A stretch of DNA of 64,000 nucleotides. Origin: Chitinophaga terrae (ex Kim and Jung 2007) (lineage in GTDB: Bacteria; Bacteroidota; Bacteroidia; Chitinophagales; Chitinophagaceae). The stretch lies in contig NZ_FNRL01000001.1 of NCBI RefSeq assembly GCF_900107795.1, forward strand, positions 244,544-308,543, read 5' to 3'. Made by a program: the position numbers and the translations under genes. Under the pieces are notes generated by a model that made no database searches, had not been told where the DNA came from, and saw only the letters and a program-made list of their open reading frames with translations. This document shows, piece after piece, positions 16,478-24,926 of the stretch. Each line of letters begins with the position of its first letter. Positions within the stretch are counted from its first letter, which is position 1.

Positions 16478-17494
16478 ATGGACATTGTAAAACTTTTTGC
16501 CTGTTGTGTTCCTGTAAAGGGGCATACCAGGAGTATCATTTGCGATATACAGCGCATGAAATATCATTTCATACCAAATACACTGTATGAAATCTTGATT
16601 AACCATGAGAACAAATCACTTGCTTACATAAAAGAATATTATGGGAATGAGCATGATGAAACAATAGAGCAATACTTTACTTTCTTACTGGAAAGTGAAT
16701 ATGCCTTTGTATGCCAGGAAAAGGATATTGCCAGATTCCCCAAGCTGAATCTTTCATGGCAATCACCATCCCTTATTACTAATTGTATCATTGATCTATC
16801 CGAGGAACAACTCAAACTTGATTTCTCCGATATTTCAAAACAATTGGACGAAGTAGGTTGTAATGCATTGCAAATAAGGTGTTATCAAGATATTAAACTG
16901 GAAAATATAGCTGAAATTCTAAAGGCATTTTCGCGCAGCCGTTTGAAACACATTGATGTGTTGCTCAAATTTAATCCGAGCTATACAACCCAAGATTATG
17001 AACCACTATTCGTAAACAACCCAAGGTTATTTTTCCTGACCTTGCACTCTGCAAACGAAAATATCATCTTCGACCCTCAAGGAACTACATTATGTGTTCA
17101 CCTGACTACAAAGAAAATCACTTCTGCTGCTGATTGTGGCTGCATCAATCCCTCTTATTTTTCTCCAAATATTGCAACCTTCACGGAAGCGCAAAATCAT
17201 AATTCCTGTCTGAACAGAAAAATTTCTATTGACTCATCCGGCAATATCAAAAACTGCCCGAGTATGAACAAAAACTACGGCAGCATTAGAAATACAACAT
17301 TAAAGAGCATAGCAGAGTCCAAGAGTTTCAAAGAACTATGGAATCTTAATAAGGATAAGATTTCTGTATGTCGAGATTGTGAGTTCAGATATATATGTAC
17401 AGACTGTCGAGTATTCAAGACAGATGACACAGATATTTACAGTAAGCCTGCAAAGTGTAGCTATGACCCTTATACGGCAACGTGGGCTGAATAA
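16478..17494 (+). CDS. gwsS: Grasp-with-spasm SPASM-domain peptide maturase (GwsS-like)
   Basis: A 338-aa protein. The C-terminus is a SPASM-type iron-sulphur region with Cys clusters in SCLNRKISIDSSGNIKNCPSM, VCRDCEFRYICTDCRVF and a last Cys in AKCSYDPY. The N-terminal half lacks the CX3CX2C motif that binds the catalytic radical-SAM cluster; the only early cysteines are in FACCVPVKG. The family accompanies the ATP-grasp ligase in grasp-with-spasm systems. It may bind or present the substrate, or do chemistry with auxiliary clusters only; its activity is unknown. It follows the 73-aa gene by 15 nt. Confidence 0.85.
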   Translation: MDIVKLFACCVPVKGHTRSIICDIQRMKYHFIPNTLYEILINHENKSLAYIKEYYGNEHDETIEQYFTFLLESEYAFVCQEKDIARFPKLNLSWQSPSLITNCIIDLSEEQLKLDFSDISKQLDEVGCNALQIRCYQDIKLENIAEILKAFSRSRLKHIDVLLKFNPSYTTQDYEPLFVNNPRLFFLTLHSANENIIFDPQGTTLCVHLTTKKITSAADCGCINPSYFSPNIATFTEAQNHNSCLNRKISIDSSGNIKNCPSMNKNYGSIRNTTLKSIAESKSFKELWNLNKDKISVCRDCEFRYICTDCRVFKTDDTDIYSKPAKCSYDPYTATWAE

Positions 17495-17538
17495 TAGAAT
17501 ACACAAATGCCGAAACACTAATTAAAAGCTCGTAATCA

Positions 17539-19746
17539 ATGGCATTTCCTACATATAGACAATTAGATTTCATGGACTGTGGTCCAACTTGTTTGAGAAT
17601 GATAGCTAAATATTATGGAAGGAGTTATGATTTAGCATTTTTACGCAGTATTTCATTTATCTCCAGAGAAGGAGTGAGCCTTTTAGGTATTAGTGAAGCT
17701 GCCGAAAAAATTGGATTTCGTACTTTCGGCACTGAAGCTACTTTTGAACAATTAATGAATGAGGCTCCTACTCCCTGTATCTTGCACTGGAAACAAAACC
17801 ATTTTGTCGTGCTCCCGCCTCAGCGGGCTAAACGAGGTAGATCAAACAATAGCATTCTGATCGCTGATCCCGCTCACGGACTTGTCACGGTCGACCGGGC
17901 AACTTTTATTCGTTTTTGGATTAATAAAGACAGCCAAGAAGGTATAGCCTTATTCCTGGAACCAACTGATGCCTTTTATCAAGAGACTGAAAACCCTAAA
18001 CAGGAGCAAAAAAATGGATTTTTGTTTCTATTAAATTATCTCCACCCTTATAAAAAATACTTAATTCAGGTTGGAATTAGCTTGTTAATGGCAAGTTTAT
18101 TGTCATTAATTTTCCCATTTCTAACGCAGGGACTTGTAGACTATGGGATAAATCATCAAGACATTGGCTTTGTAAACTTAATCCTACTGTCTCAATTGGT
18201 ACTCTTTGGCGGCAATACAGCCATTGAGGTTATCCGAAACAGGCTGTTGCTACACATAAATAGCCGCATAAACGTAAATATACTAGGTGATTTCTTAACA
18301 AAGTTGATGAAACTACCAATCCGCTTTTTTGACACAAAACTTATCGGTGATTTACACCAACGAATAGCGGACCATCAGCGTATACAAGATTTTCTCACAG
18401 GATCAACCCTGAATGTGGCTTTCTCTTTTGTGAATTTCGTTGTTTTTATGGTGGTACTATCGCTATATGACCTGAAAATAGCTGCGTTTTTTTTAACATT
18501 TAGTTTGGCATCTTTACTTTGGATTCTGTTTTTTTCCAGCAAACGGAAGGAGTTAGACTACAAAAGGTTTCAGCGCATGTCCGAACATGAAAATGCAATT
18601 TTTGAATTAATTACGGGGGTCCAAGAGATAAAACTGAATAATTGCGAAACCATTAAAAGATGGCAATGGGAGAAAATACAATCACAACTATTTAAGGTCA
18701 ATATTAAAAGCTTGGCACTTGGGCAATATCAACAAATGGGTTCATCTTTTTTTAATCAACTAAAAAATATACTGATCTCCTTTATGAGTGCAAAAGAAGT
18801 GATTGATGGTAATATGAGTTTAGGTATGATGCTCTCGATTAGCTATATTATAGGACAGATGAACGGACCGCTTGAACATTTACTTGAATTTATTCATGAT
18901 GCCCAGGATGCTAGATTAAGCTTGGATAGGTTAAACGAGATTCATGGTAGAAATGAGGAAACAAGTGCGGGATATGGGATTGGACTTGAGCTGGATTCTG
19001 GAGTGGCACAGGATATTTCATTTTCAAATGTTTCATTCAAATATGATGAAACCGCTCCAAATTATATTCTCAGAGACATAAGGCTTACCATTCCCGCTGG
19101 TAAAATCACTGCTATTGTAGGAACTAGTGGGAGTGGGAAATCTACACTTTTAAAATTATTGCTGAAATTCTACGAGCCAAGCGATGGAACCATATTGGTG
19201 GGAAGATCCGACTTGAAGAATATTTCTCCATCTTCCTGGCGCAGCCGCTGTGGAACGGTCATGCAGGAGGGATTCATATTTTCTGATTCTATTATAAATA
19301 ATATATCAATAAGCGATGAGCATACTGATAAACAAAAAGTACATCACGCAGTTTCTGTTGCTAACATTCAAGAATATATTGAGGAATTGCCATTAGGCTA
19401 TCAAACAAAGATCGGTAACAGTGGCAATGGTATTAGTTCGGGTCAAAGCCAAAGGATACAGATTGCAAGAGCAGTATATAAAGACCCTAAATATCTCTTT
19501 TTTGATGAAGCGACAAGTGCTTTAGACGCCAATAACGAAAAAGCTATAATGAAGAATCTGGATAGTTACTTTGAAGGAAGAACGGTTTTTGTAATTGCCC
19601 ATCGGCTGAGTACTGTAAAAAATGCTCATCAGATCGTTGTCTTGGAGAAAGGGGAAATTGTTGAAGTGGGAACCCATGAACAATTAACTCATAAGAAGGG
19701 ATACTATTATGAACTAGTCAAAAATCAATTAGAACTTGGAACTTGA
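17539..19746 (+). CDS. C39 peptidase-containing ABC exporter
   Basis: A 735-aa peptidase-containing ABC transporter that would cleave the leader after Gly-Gly and export the modified peptide. The N-terminal C39 domain (1-130) has Cys14 (MDCGPTCLRMIA), His88 (QNHFVVL) and Asp110 (IADPAHG), so the triad looks complete. A six-helix membrane domain (about 165-450) precedes the nucleotide-binding domain with Walker A GTSGSGKST, signature SSGQSQRIQIARA, Walker B YLFFDEATSALD and switch His in IAHRLSTV. It lies 44 nt after the SPASM gene and 17 nt before the HlyD gene. Confidence 0.95.
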   Translation: MAFPTYRQLDFMDCGPTCLRMIAKYYGRSYDLAFLRSISFISREGVSLLGISEAAEKIGFRTFGTEATFEQLMNEAPTPCILHWKQNHFVVLPPQRAKRGRSNNSILIADPAHGLVTVDRATFIRFWINKDSQEGIALFLEPTDAFYQETENPKQEQKNGFLFLLNYLHPYKKYLIQVGISLLMASLLSLIFPFLTQGLVDYGINHQDIGFVNLILLSQLVLFGGNTAIEVIRNRLLLHINSRINVNILGDFLTKLMKLPIRFFDTKLIGDLHQRIADHQRIQDFLTGSTLNVAFSFVNFVVFMVVLSLYDLKIAAFFLTFSLASLLWILFFSSKRKELDYKRFQRMSEHENAIFELITGVQEIKLNNCETIKRWQWEKIQSQLFKVNIKSLALGQYQQMGSSFFNQLKNILISFMSAKEVIDGNMSLGMMLSISYIIGQMNGPLEHLLEFIHDAQDARLSLDRLNEIHGRNEETSAGYGIGLELDSGVAQDISFSNVSFKYDETAPNYILRDIRLTIPAGKITAIVGTSGSGKSTLLKLLLKFYEPSDGTILVGRSDLKNISPSSWRSRCGTVMQEGFIFSDSIINNISISDEHTDKQKVHHAVSVANIQEYIEELPLGYQTKIGNSGNGISSGQSQRIQIARAVYKDPKYLFFDEATSALDANNEKAIMKNLDSYFEGRTVFVIAHRLSTVKNAHQIVVLEKGEIVEVGTHEQLTHKKGYYYELVKNQLELGT

Positions 19747-19763
19747 TTTTATAATTAACGATA

Positions 19764-21113
19764 ATGGATGGCAAACCTGTCAATAATATAAATGCGCTCG
19801 AAATGAGCGATACACCATATAAGACACCTATAATGTCTGATGCGAATAGTGAGGAAGTTGGAGACATAATGGGAAAAATGCCTTCATGGGCAAACCGTTG
19901 GGGTATCAGCATTACTAGCATTTTACTTCTTATGGTACTGATTTCCACGTATTTTATACGTTTTCCAGAAACCCTCGATGCAAAAGTTATAGTTTCATCA
20001 AGCGCTCCCCCTGTAAAGATGGTGTCAAGGTCGAGTGCTCCTATACAAAAGTTATTGGTGGGAAACAATGACCTAGTTAGAGAGGGAGATATCTTATGTA
20101 TTTTATCCAATTCCAGCAAATACGGAGACGTTGAATTAGTTGCTAAATACGCGACGTTGATTGACACCTCCATAACACTCGTGGAGGTAAAAGATAAACT
20201 TCATATTCCTTCAGGACTTCAACTCGGAGAACTACAGACCCAATATACAGAGCTATTACAATCCATCCAGCAGTATAAATTTTTCTTATCCCAAAACACT
20301 TATAAGGCCAAAGTGGAGTATTTGGTTTCACAATCGAATCTGCAAACACGCCTTATCGGGGAACTAGAGAAGAAAAGTCATTTGCTTAAGGAACAATTGG
20401 ATTTGGGTCATCAACATTTTGAGATTGACTCAGGTCTGGCTTTAGAAAAAGTGATTTCCCGTCTTGCCTATGATGAAACAAGAAGAAAATTTATTGATGA
20501 AAAAATTAATACGGAAGGAAATGATATCAGTATCCTGGAGAATAAGTTATTAGAACGGGAGTATAAAAAGAATATTTCAGAAACTTTGTTGGAATTACAG
20601 GAGAAGGATAATGAACTTCAACAAAAAATTAGAGACGCGGCGAAGAAATTCCGAGGAGTATACGCAATCTGGCAACAGAATTATATAATTAAGAGTCCTA
20701 TCGCCGGCAGGATTGTTCTTTTCAATTATTGGAAAGAAAACCAATTTGTACAAGTGGGTGAGAATATTCTTACGATTATCCCACAAGTGTCAAAATATGT
20801 CGTAAAAGGAAGTGTCGGAATGATAGGAGCCGGCAAAGTGAAAAATGGACAAAAGGTGTTAATAAAATTGTACGCCTATCCATATAAAGAGTATGGAGTA
20901 TTGGTTGGAAGCGTAAATTCAATGTCAACGGTTTCTATGGATAGCGCTTTTGCTCTTGAAATCATCCTAAAAAGAGGTTTAACAACGAATCTTAATAAGA
21001 AAATATTGGAGCATCACCAATTGGAAGGTATGGGGGAAATCCTACTGGATGATAAGAGTGTTTTTGAAAGACTTTTTGAAAATATCTTCGGATCATGGAG
21101 AAAGCATGTCTAA
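19764..21113 (+). CDS. HlyD-family membrane fusion protein
   Basis: A 449-aa adaptor that would link the inner-membrane ABC exporter to an outer-membrane channel. A cytoplasmic N-tail (1-50) is followed by one membrane segment (about 52-70, ISITSILLLMVLISTYFI), a biotinyl-lipoyl-like half motif (about 75-115), a long coiled coil (about 130-290) and the second half with IIKSPIAGRIVLFNYWKEN and the beta domain. No TolC-like gene is present nearby, so a chromosomal outer-membrane partner is presumed. It is the last gene of the RiPP operon. Confidence 0.92.
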   Translation: MDGKPVNNINALEMSDTPYKTPIMSDANSEEVGDIMGKMPSWANRWGISITSILLLMVLISTYFIRFPETLDAKVIVSSSAPPVKMVSRSSAPIQKLLVGNNDLVREGDILCILSNSSKYGDVELVAKYATLIDTSITLVEVKDKLHIPSGLQLGELQTQYTELLQSIQQYKFFLSQNTYKAKVEYLVSQSNLQTRLIGELEKKSHLLKEQLDLGHQHFEIDSGLALEKVISRLAYDETRRKFIDEKINTEGNDISILENKLLEREYKKNISETLLELQEKDNELQQKIRDAAKKFRGVYAIWQQNYIIKSPIAGRIVLFNYWKENQFVQVGENILTIIPQVSKYVVKGSVGMIGAGKVKNGQKVLIKLYAYPYKEYGVLVGSVNSMSTVSMDSAFALEIILKRGLTTNLNKKILEHHQLEGMGEILLDDKSVFERLFENIFGSWRKHV

Positions 21114-21171
21114 TTTGTAATAGTCAGTATTTAATCTTACAAGGTAGTATTACATAAAGTGTGTCAGTGGT

Positions 21172-21735
21172 TTAAAGATTGAGTTTGAGCCTGTCACCAA
21201 AGATAATAGATAACTGGGCAAGAGTTTGATTCCAATTATGGACAGGTTTGTTCCATTTAGCACAGATATTCTCCTGTATCAGGAATAGTAGTTTCATCAG
21301 GGCGTCTTCTGATTGGAAGGCGCCTTTTGATTTGGTGATCGCGCGGAGCTGACGATGAAAGCCTTCGATGATGTGGTAGTGTACATAATCCGACGCACTT
21401 CTTTATTATACTGAAAATAGCTACTTAAGCGAGGCCAGTTCTTCCGCCAGGACTCTATTACTTTAGGGTAACGCTGGCCCCAGTTTGCTTCAAGCTGAGC
21501 CAGGTTACGTTCTGCAAGTTCTACCGTAGTAGCTCGGTATACACTTTGAAGATCCTTCATAAAGGGTTTAACGTCCTTATAGGATAGATACTTTTGACTA
21601 TTATGGATCTGGTGGACAATGCAAAGCTGGACTTCTGTTTGAGGGAAGATGCTCTCAATTGCGTCGGCAAAGCCTTGCAGGTTATCTATACAGGCAATGA
21701 ACATGTCTTCCAGCCCACGATTTTGCAGGTCTGTC
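21172..21735 (-). pseudogene. IS256-type (mutator) transposase, frameshifted 3' half
   Basis: The 3' half of a Transposase_mut gene. The frame reads DLQNRGLEDMFIACIDNLQG ... ESWRKNWPRLSSYFQY ... RIMYTT, then a one-base shift near 21390 moves to a frame encoding IIEGFHRQLRAITKSKGAFQ and ending WNQTLAQLSIIFGDRLKLNL at the TAA at 21172-21174. Its 5' half is missing: the second IS3 element begins at 21736 and no transposase coding continues beyond it. Confidence 0.88.
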
Positions 21736-21810
21736 TGTCGGCTCCCCCAAATTTCGGCCGCAAGAATTAGAGTTATAAATTAAATGATTTATTAACTTTA
21801 ATCTAGCAAT

Positions 21811-22077
21811 ATGAAAAGGAAGAATTTTACAGAAAGTCAGATAGTTACTGCTCTTAAAAGACAGGAAGGCGGCATAGCTGTTAAGGACATCGCACGTGAA
21901 TTAGGGATAAGTGAGGCTACCTTTTACAACTGGAAAGCAAAATATGGTGGGATGGAAGCCAGTGATGTCAAGCGTCTAAAAGAACTCGAATCAGAACATG
22001 CAGAGCTCAAAAAGATGTATGCAGAACTTTGTATTGAAAATCGGGCCATGAAAAACCTGATTGAAAAAAAGCTGTAA
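21811..22077 (+). CDS. IS3-family transposase OrfA (copy B)
   Basis: An 88-aa helix-turn-helix protein ([39 protein letters not shown]) with a C-terminal coiled coil ([20 protein letters not shown]), the usual OrfA of IS407-group elements. It ends at 22077, just after the slippery heptamer A AAA AAG (22065-22071) that would shift ribosomes into orfB. Confidence 0.93.
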   Translation: MKRKNFTESQIVTALKRQEGGIAVKDIARELGISEATFYNWKAKYGGMEASDVKRLKELESEHAELKKMYAELCIENRAMKNLIEKKL

Positions 22078-22913
22078 CGCCTCAGGAGAAACGGGAAGCA
22101 GCTGATTTTCTTGTAAAGGAAGAACAGCTTAGTATCCGCAAGGCGTGTAAGATCGCATCTATCCCGCGTAGTACCTATGATTATAAAGTGGTACCAAAAG
22201 ATGACTCAGCGCTGCAGAAGGCCCTGGAATCTTTAACGGAGAGACATGCTGGTATTGGTTTTTGGCAATCCTATTACAGATTGAGAAATAAAGGGTTTGC
22301 CTGGAATCACAAAAAAATCTACCGGGTGTACACTTCTATGAAGCTCAATATCCGCCGGAGGGTTAAACGCAGGTTGCCAGCCAGGATAAAAGAAGCTTTA
22401 GTGATCCCCGATCATCCTAACGAAGTATGGAGCATTGATTTTATGAGTGACGCCTTAGTGGATGGGAGGAAATTTCGCCTGCTAAACATCATAGATGATT
22501 TTAACCGGGAGTCATTGGCTATTGAAGTAGACACATCACTCCCTGCATTACGACTAATCCGTGTACTGGAAAGAATTATAGAACAACGGGGAAAGCCTGC
22601 TTGTCTGAGAACAGATAATGGCCCTGAATTTATCAGCCATAAACTTCAGGAGTGGTGTGAGAATAAAGGAATCCGGATAGCTTATATCCAACCAGGCAAA
22701 CCAACGCAGAATGCCTTTATTGAGCGAAAGAATGGAAGCCTGCGCAGAGGGTTACTGAATGCATATCTTTTTAGCAGCTTAACTGAAGTTAGGTTTATGG
22801 CTGAAGAATGGCAGCGGGATTATAATATGGAAAGACCACATAAGTCACTCGGCTATCTGTCGCCTGTAAAGTATGCCCAAAAGCAACTCGAAGCCAAAAA
22901 CTCTAATCCCTAG
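22068..22913 (+). CDS. IS3-family transposase OrfB (copy B), -1 frame
   Basis: The DDE integrase-core half of the transposase, read in the -1 frame from the A AAA AAG site. Translation through the junction gives [20 protein letters not shown]... IPRSTYDYK and continues into the core with catalytic acids in [23 protein letters not shown] and [12 protein letters not shown]. The frame has no ATG start; the first possible internal start is the GTG at 22188, inside conserved sequence, which supports production only as an OrfAB fusion. The gene looks intact. Confidence 0.92.
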   Translation, partial: KAVTPQEKREAADFLVKEEQLSIRKACKIASIPRSTYDYKVVPKDDSALQKALESLTERHAGIGFWQSYYRLRNKGFAWNHKKIYRVYTSMKLNIRRRVKRRLPARIKEALVIPDHPNEVWSIDFMSDALVDGRKFRLLNIIDDFNRESLAIEVDTSLPALRLIRVLERIIEQRGKPACLRTDNGPEFISHKLQEWCENKGIRIAYIQPGKPTQNAFIERKNGSLRRGLLNAYLFSSLTEVRFMAEEWQRDYNMERPHKSLGYLSPVKYAQKQLEAKNSNP

Positions 22914-23147
22914 TGGCCTAGTTTTAGGGGAAGCTTACAGTAAGATTCCTGTTTAGCATATTCGATAATAACTCGATAATAGCTCCCATTATCCTAATAT
23001 GCTTTAAGTCTCTGTTTAGGATTGAAACTCCAAAAAGGAGCACCTCTAATATTCTAAAACCATAAAACATTCAATATCACTTTATTAAACATAAAAATAA
23101 AAAAATACACAAAAATTTTTACAGCCTAAATATAATTTATGACAAAA

Positions 23148-23223
23148 AATGTCGTAATAATGTCGTAATAATGTCGTAATAATGTCGTAATAATGTCGTA
23201 ATAATGTCGTAATAATGTCGTAA
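23148..23223 (+). repeat. 11-bp tandem direct repeats upstream of the Fic gene
   Basis: Six perfect units of AATGTCGTAAT and a seventh with one mismatch lie end to end, followed by a degenerate unit (AAATGTCGCAAT) just before the ATG at 23250. The 11-bp spacing puts the units on one face of the helix, as in iterons or multi-site operators. The gap from 22940 to 23147 is otherwise AT-rich, without a gene. Confidence 0.95.
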
Positions 23224-23249
23224 ATTACGGTGAAATGTCGCAATAAATT

Positions 23250-24611
23250 ATGGCCAAAATCACTAATGTAAATGATATATTATTAAATATACTTGGTCAG
23301 TTCCCTAATGGAGCATCCATTGAGGATATTATTTCCCGGAGTGGATTACAGTTAAATACACGCACCTTACAGAGACGATTGAACGATTTACGTATATCCG
23401 GTCACATAACAACTACAGGCCAAACTCGGGGACTTCGCTATTATCTGGCAAGTCAAAATAAATTGGAGAATAAAAACAGTTTGACGGCTATTTTATTATC
23501 CGATTCTGCTAATGAAATTCTTTCAATTGTCCAAAAGCCCATACAACAACGTTCTCCTGTTGGGTATAATCGCAGTTTCCTGGAGAAGTACCAGCCCAAT
23601 ATCACTAATTATCTATCTCCCACAGCACTGCAAAAGCTGGCAGCATTAGGTAATACTGCCAGACTAAATGAACCTGCGGGAACCTACGCGAAAGAAATCC
23701 TGAATAAACTACTGATAGACTTATCCTGGAACTCCAGCCGCCTGGAAGGTAACACCTATTCCCTTCTCGACACCGAACGACTGATTTCTTCCGGCCATGT
23801 TGCAGATAACAAATCTGCGAAAGAAGCTCAAATGATCCTGAATCACAAGGATGCTATTGAATTTATCGTGCAACTAGCAGATGAAATTGGTTTTAACAGG
23901 TATACCCTGCTAAACCTTCACTCACTGCTGTCTAACAACCTTTTACCCAATCCTGCTGCATCAGGAAGGTTAAGACACATTCCAGTAGGCATTCAAAACA
24001 GCGTGTATACTCCACTGGCTGTACCTCAGCTCATTGAAGAAATGTTTGATCTAATGCTTGACAAGGCCTCTCAAATTGAGAACCCTTTCGAACAAGCATT
24101 TTTTATCATGGTACATCTGCCTTATTTACAACCTTTTGATGATGTGAATAAAAGAGTATCCAGGTTAGCCTCTAACATCTCACTGAATAAACACAATCTG
24201 GCTCCTTTATCCTTCATTGATGTACCAAATGAACTATATACAAAAGGCCTGATTGGGATTTACGAATTAAATAGAATCGAATTATTGAAAGACGTTTTCC
24301 TTTGGGCTTATGAACGTTCTGCTGCACAATACTCTGTACTCAGACAATCTCTTGGTGAACCAGATCCATTTCGGCTTAGATACCGCGATCAAATCCGGTC
24401 CATTATCCAGAAAATAATATCTGAGGCCATGCCAAGAGTCCAAGTAGATCCATTTCTGCAAGATCAGGCCAGAGGACTGCCTGAAACAGACAGAGACAGG
24501 TTAATCGAAGTAGTGGAAACAGAACTACTATCGTTACATGAAGGGAATTTCGCAAGATACATGGTACGCCCCTCCGAATTCAGGAAGTGGCAGAATGAAT
24601 GGAAACATTAA
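23250..24611 (+). CDS. Fic-family protein with winged helix and degenerate active site
   Basis: A 453-aa protein. Residues 1-67 form a winged-helix domain (GASIEDIISRSGLQLNTRTL, RISGHITTTG, GLRYYL). The middle is a Fic domain (about 125-330) with the inhibitory helix motif at 162-168 (SSRLEGN). The catalytic loop at 294-302 is QPFDDVNKR where active Fic enzymes have HPFxxGNGR: His becomes Gln and both Gly are replaced, so AMP transfer in the usual way is doubtful. A helical tail follows. With its own wing domain and the 11-bp repeats in front of it, autoregulated DNA binding is plausible. It is the last gene of the island. Confidence 0.88.
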   Translation: MAKITNVNDILLNILGQFPNGASIEDIISRSGLQLNTRTLQRRLNDLRISGHITTTGQTRGLRYYLASQNKLENKNSLTAILLSDSANEILSIVQKPIQQRSPVGYNRSFLEKYQPNITNYLSPTALQKLAALGNTARLNEPAGTYAKEILNKLLIDLSWNSSRLEGNTYSLLDTERLISSGHVADNKSAKEAQMILNHKDAIEFIVQLADEIGFNRYTLLNLHSLLSNNLLPNPAASGRLRHIPVGIQNSVYTPLAVPQLIEEMFDLMLDKASQIENPFEQAFFIMVHLPYLQPFDDVNKRVSRLASNISLNKHNLAPLSFIDVPNELYTKGLIGIYELNRIELLKDVFLWAYERSAAQYSVLRQSLGEPDPFRLRYRDQIRSIIQKIISEAMPRVQVDPFLQDQARGLPETDRDRLIEVVETELLSLHEGNFARYMVRPSEFRKWQNEWKH

Positions 24612-24675
24612 ACATCCGCAATGGTAATCACAATACCATGTATTTCAGATAAAAAAGAGGTGAAATTTTCCAAAT

Positions 24676-24693
24676 AACTCCCATCTGGGGTAC
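24676..24693 (+). repeat. attR: second copy of the tRNA-Leu 3' end
   Basis: AACTCCCATCTGGGGTAC, identical to 11638-11655, without the rest of a tRNA. It is the right boundary of the island, 64 bp after the Fic stop codon. Confidence 0.85.
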
Positions 24694-24723
24694 TTCATCA
24701 GAACTGGCGTTCTGAAAGTTGTT

Positions 24724-24757
24724 AAAAGGCATCGCGGAAGCGGTGCCTTTTTTGTTT
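24724..24757 (+). terminator. Ancestral tRNA-Leu terminator
   Basis: A 12-bp stem with one T:G pair (24724-24735 / 24740-24751, loop GGAA) runs into TTTTTTGTTTT. It lies 31 bp after attR, where the terminator of the original tRNA gene would be, and now also ends transcription from the Fic gene. The remaining bases to 24926 are AT-rich with no recognised feature. Confidence 0.7.
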
Positions 24758-24926
24758 TACAACTATCCTACAGCCTGCCTTTATAGAAATACCTCACATT
24801 ATTAGCCATAGTTATCAGAAATTTTATATCTTAGATTTCAACCTAATTCTAACTTACTCAAAATTTGACCATTCTTAACCGTATTAACCTATTTGATACT
24901 TATTATTATTCCCCATACTTGATCCA

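Larger units (their letters stand above)
21736..22939 (+). mobile_element. IS3-family (IS407-like) insertion sequence, copy B
   Basis: About 1.2 kb. The ends are imperfect inverted repeats: TGTCGGCTCCCCCAAATTTC at 21736 and, read inward on the minus strand from 22939, TGTAAGCTTCCCCTAAAACT; both continue to GGCC. It has orfA and orfB joined by a -1 slip site. No target-site duplication is visible (CTGTC and GTAAG), so the flanks have been rearranged since insertion. Confidence 0.85.
11638..24693. mobile_element. 13-kb integrated island in tRNA-Leu
   Basis: The element lies between two exact 18-bp copies of the tRNA-Leu 3' end. It carries, from left to right, a recombinase remnant beside attL, an IS3-family insertion, a grasp-with-spasm RiPP cluster, an IS256-type remnant, a second IS3-family element, an 11-bp tandem repeat and a Fic-family gene. 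The interior is visibly AT-richer than the flanking core on the left. The recombinase is broken, so the island is probably fixed. The direct repeat is observed; integration by this recombinase is an inference. Confidence 0.8.

Noticed and set aside
23014..23028. GTTTAGGATTGAAAC, which looks like the end of some CRISPR repeats
   Set aside because: It occurs once in the region, with no spacer-repeat periodicity and no cas genes in the window.
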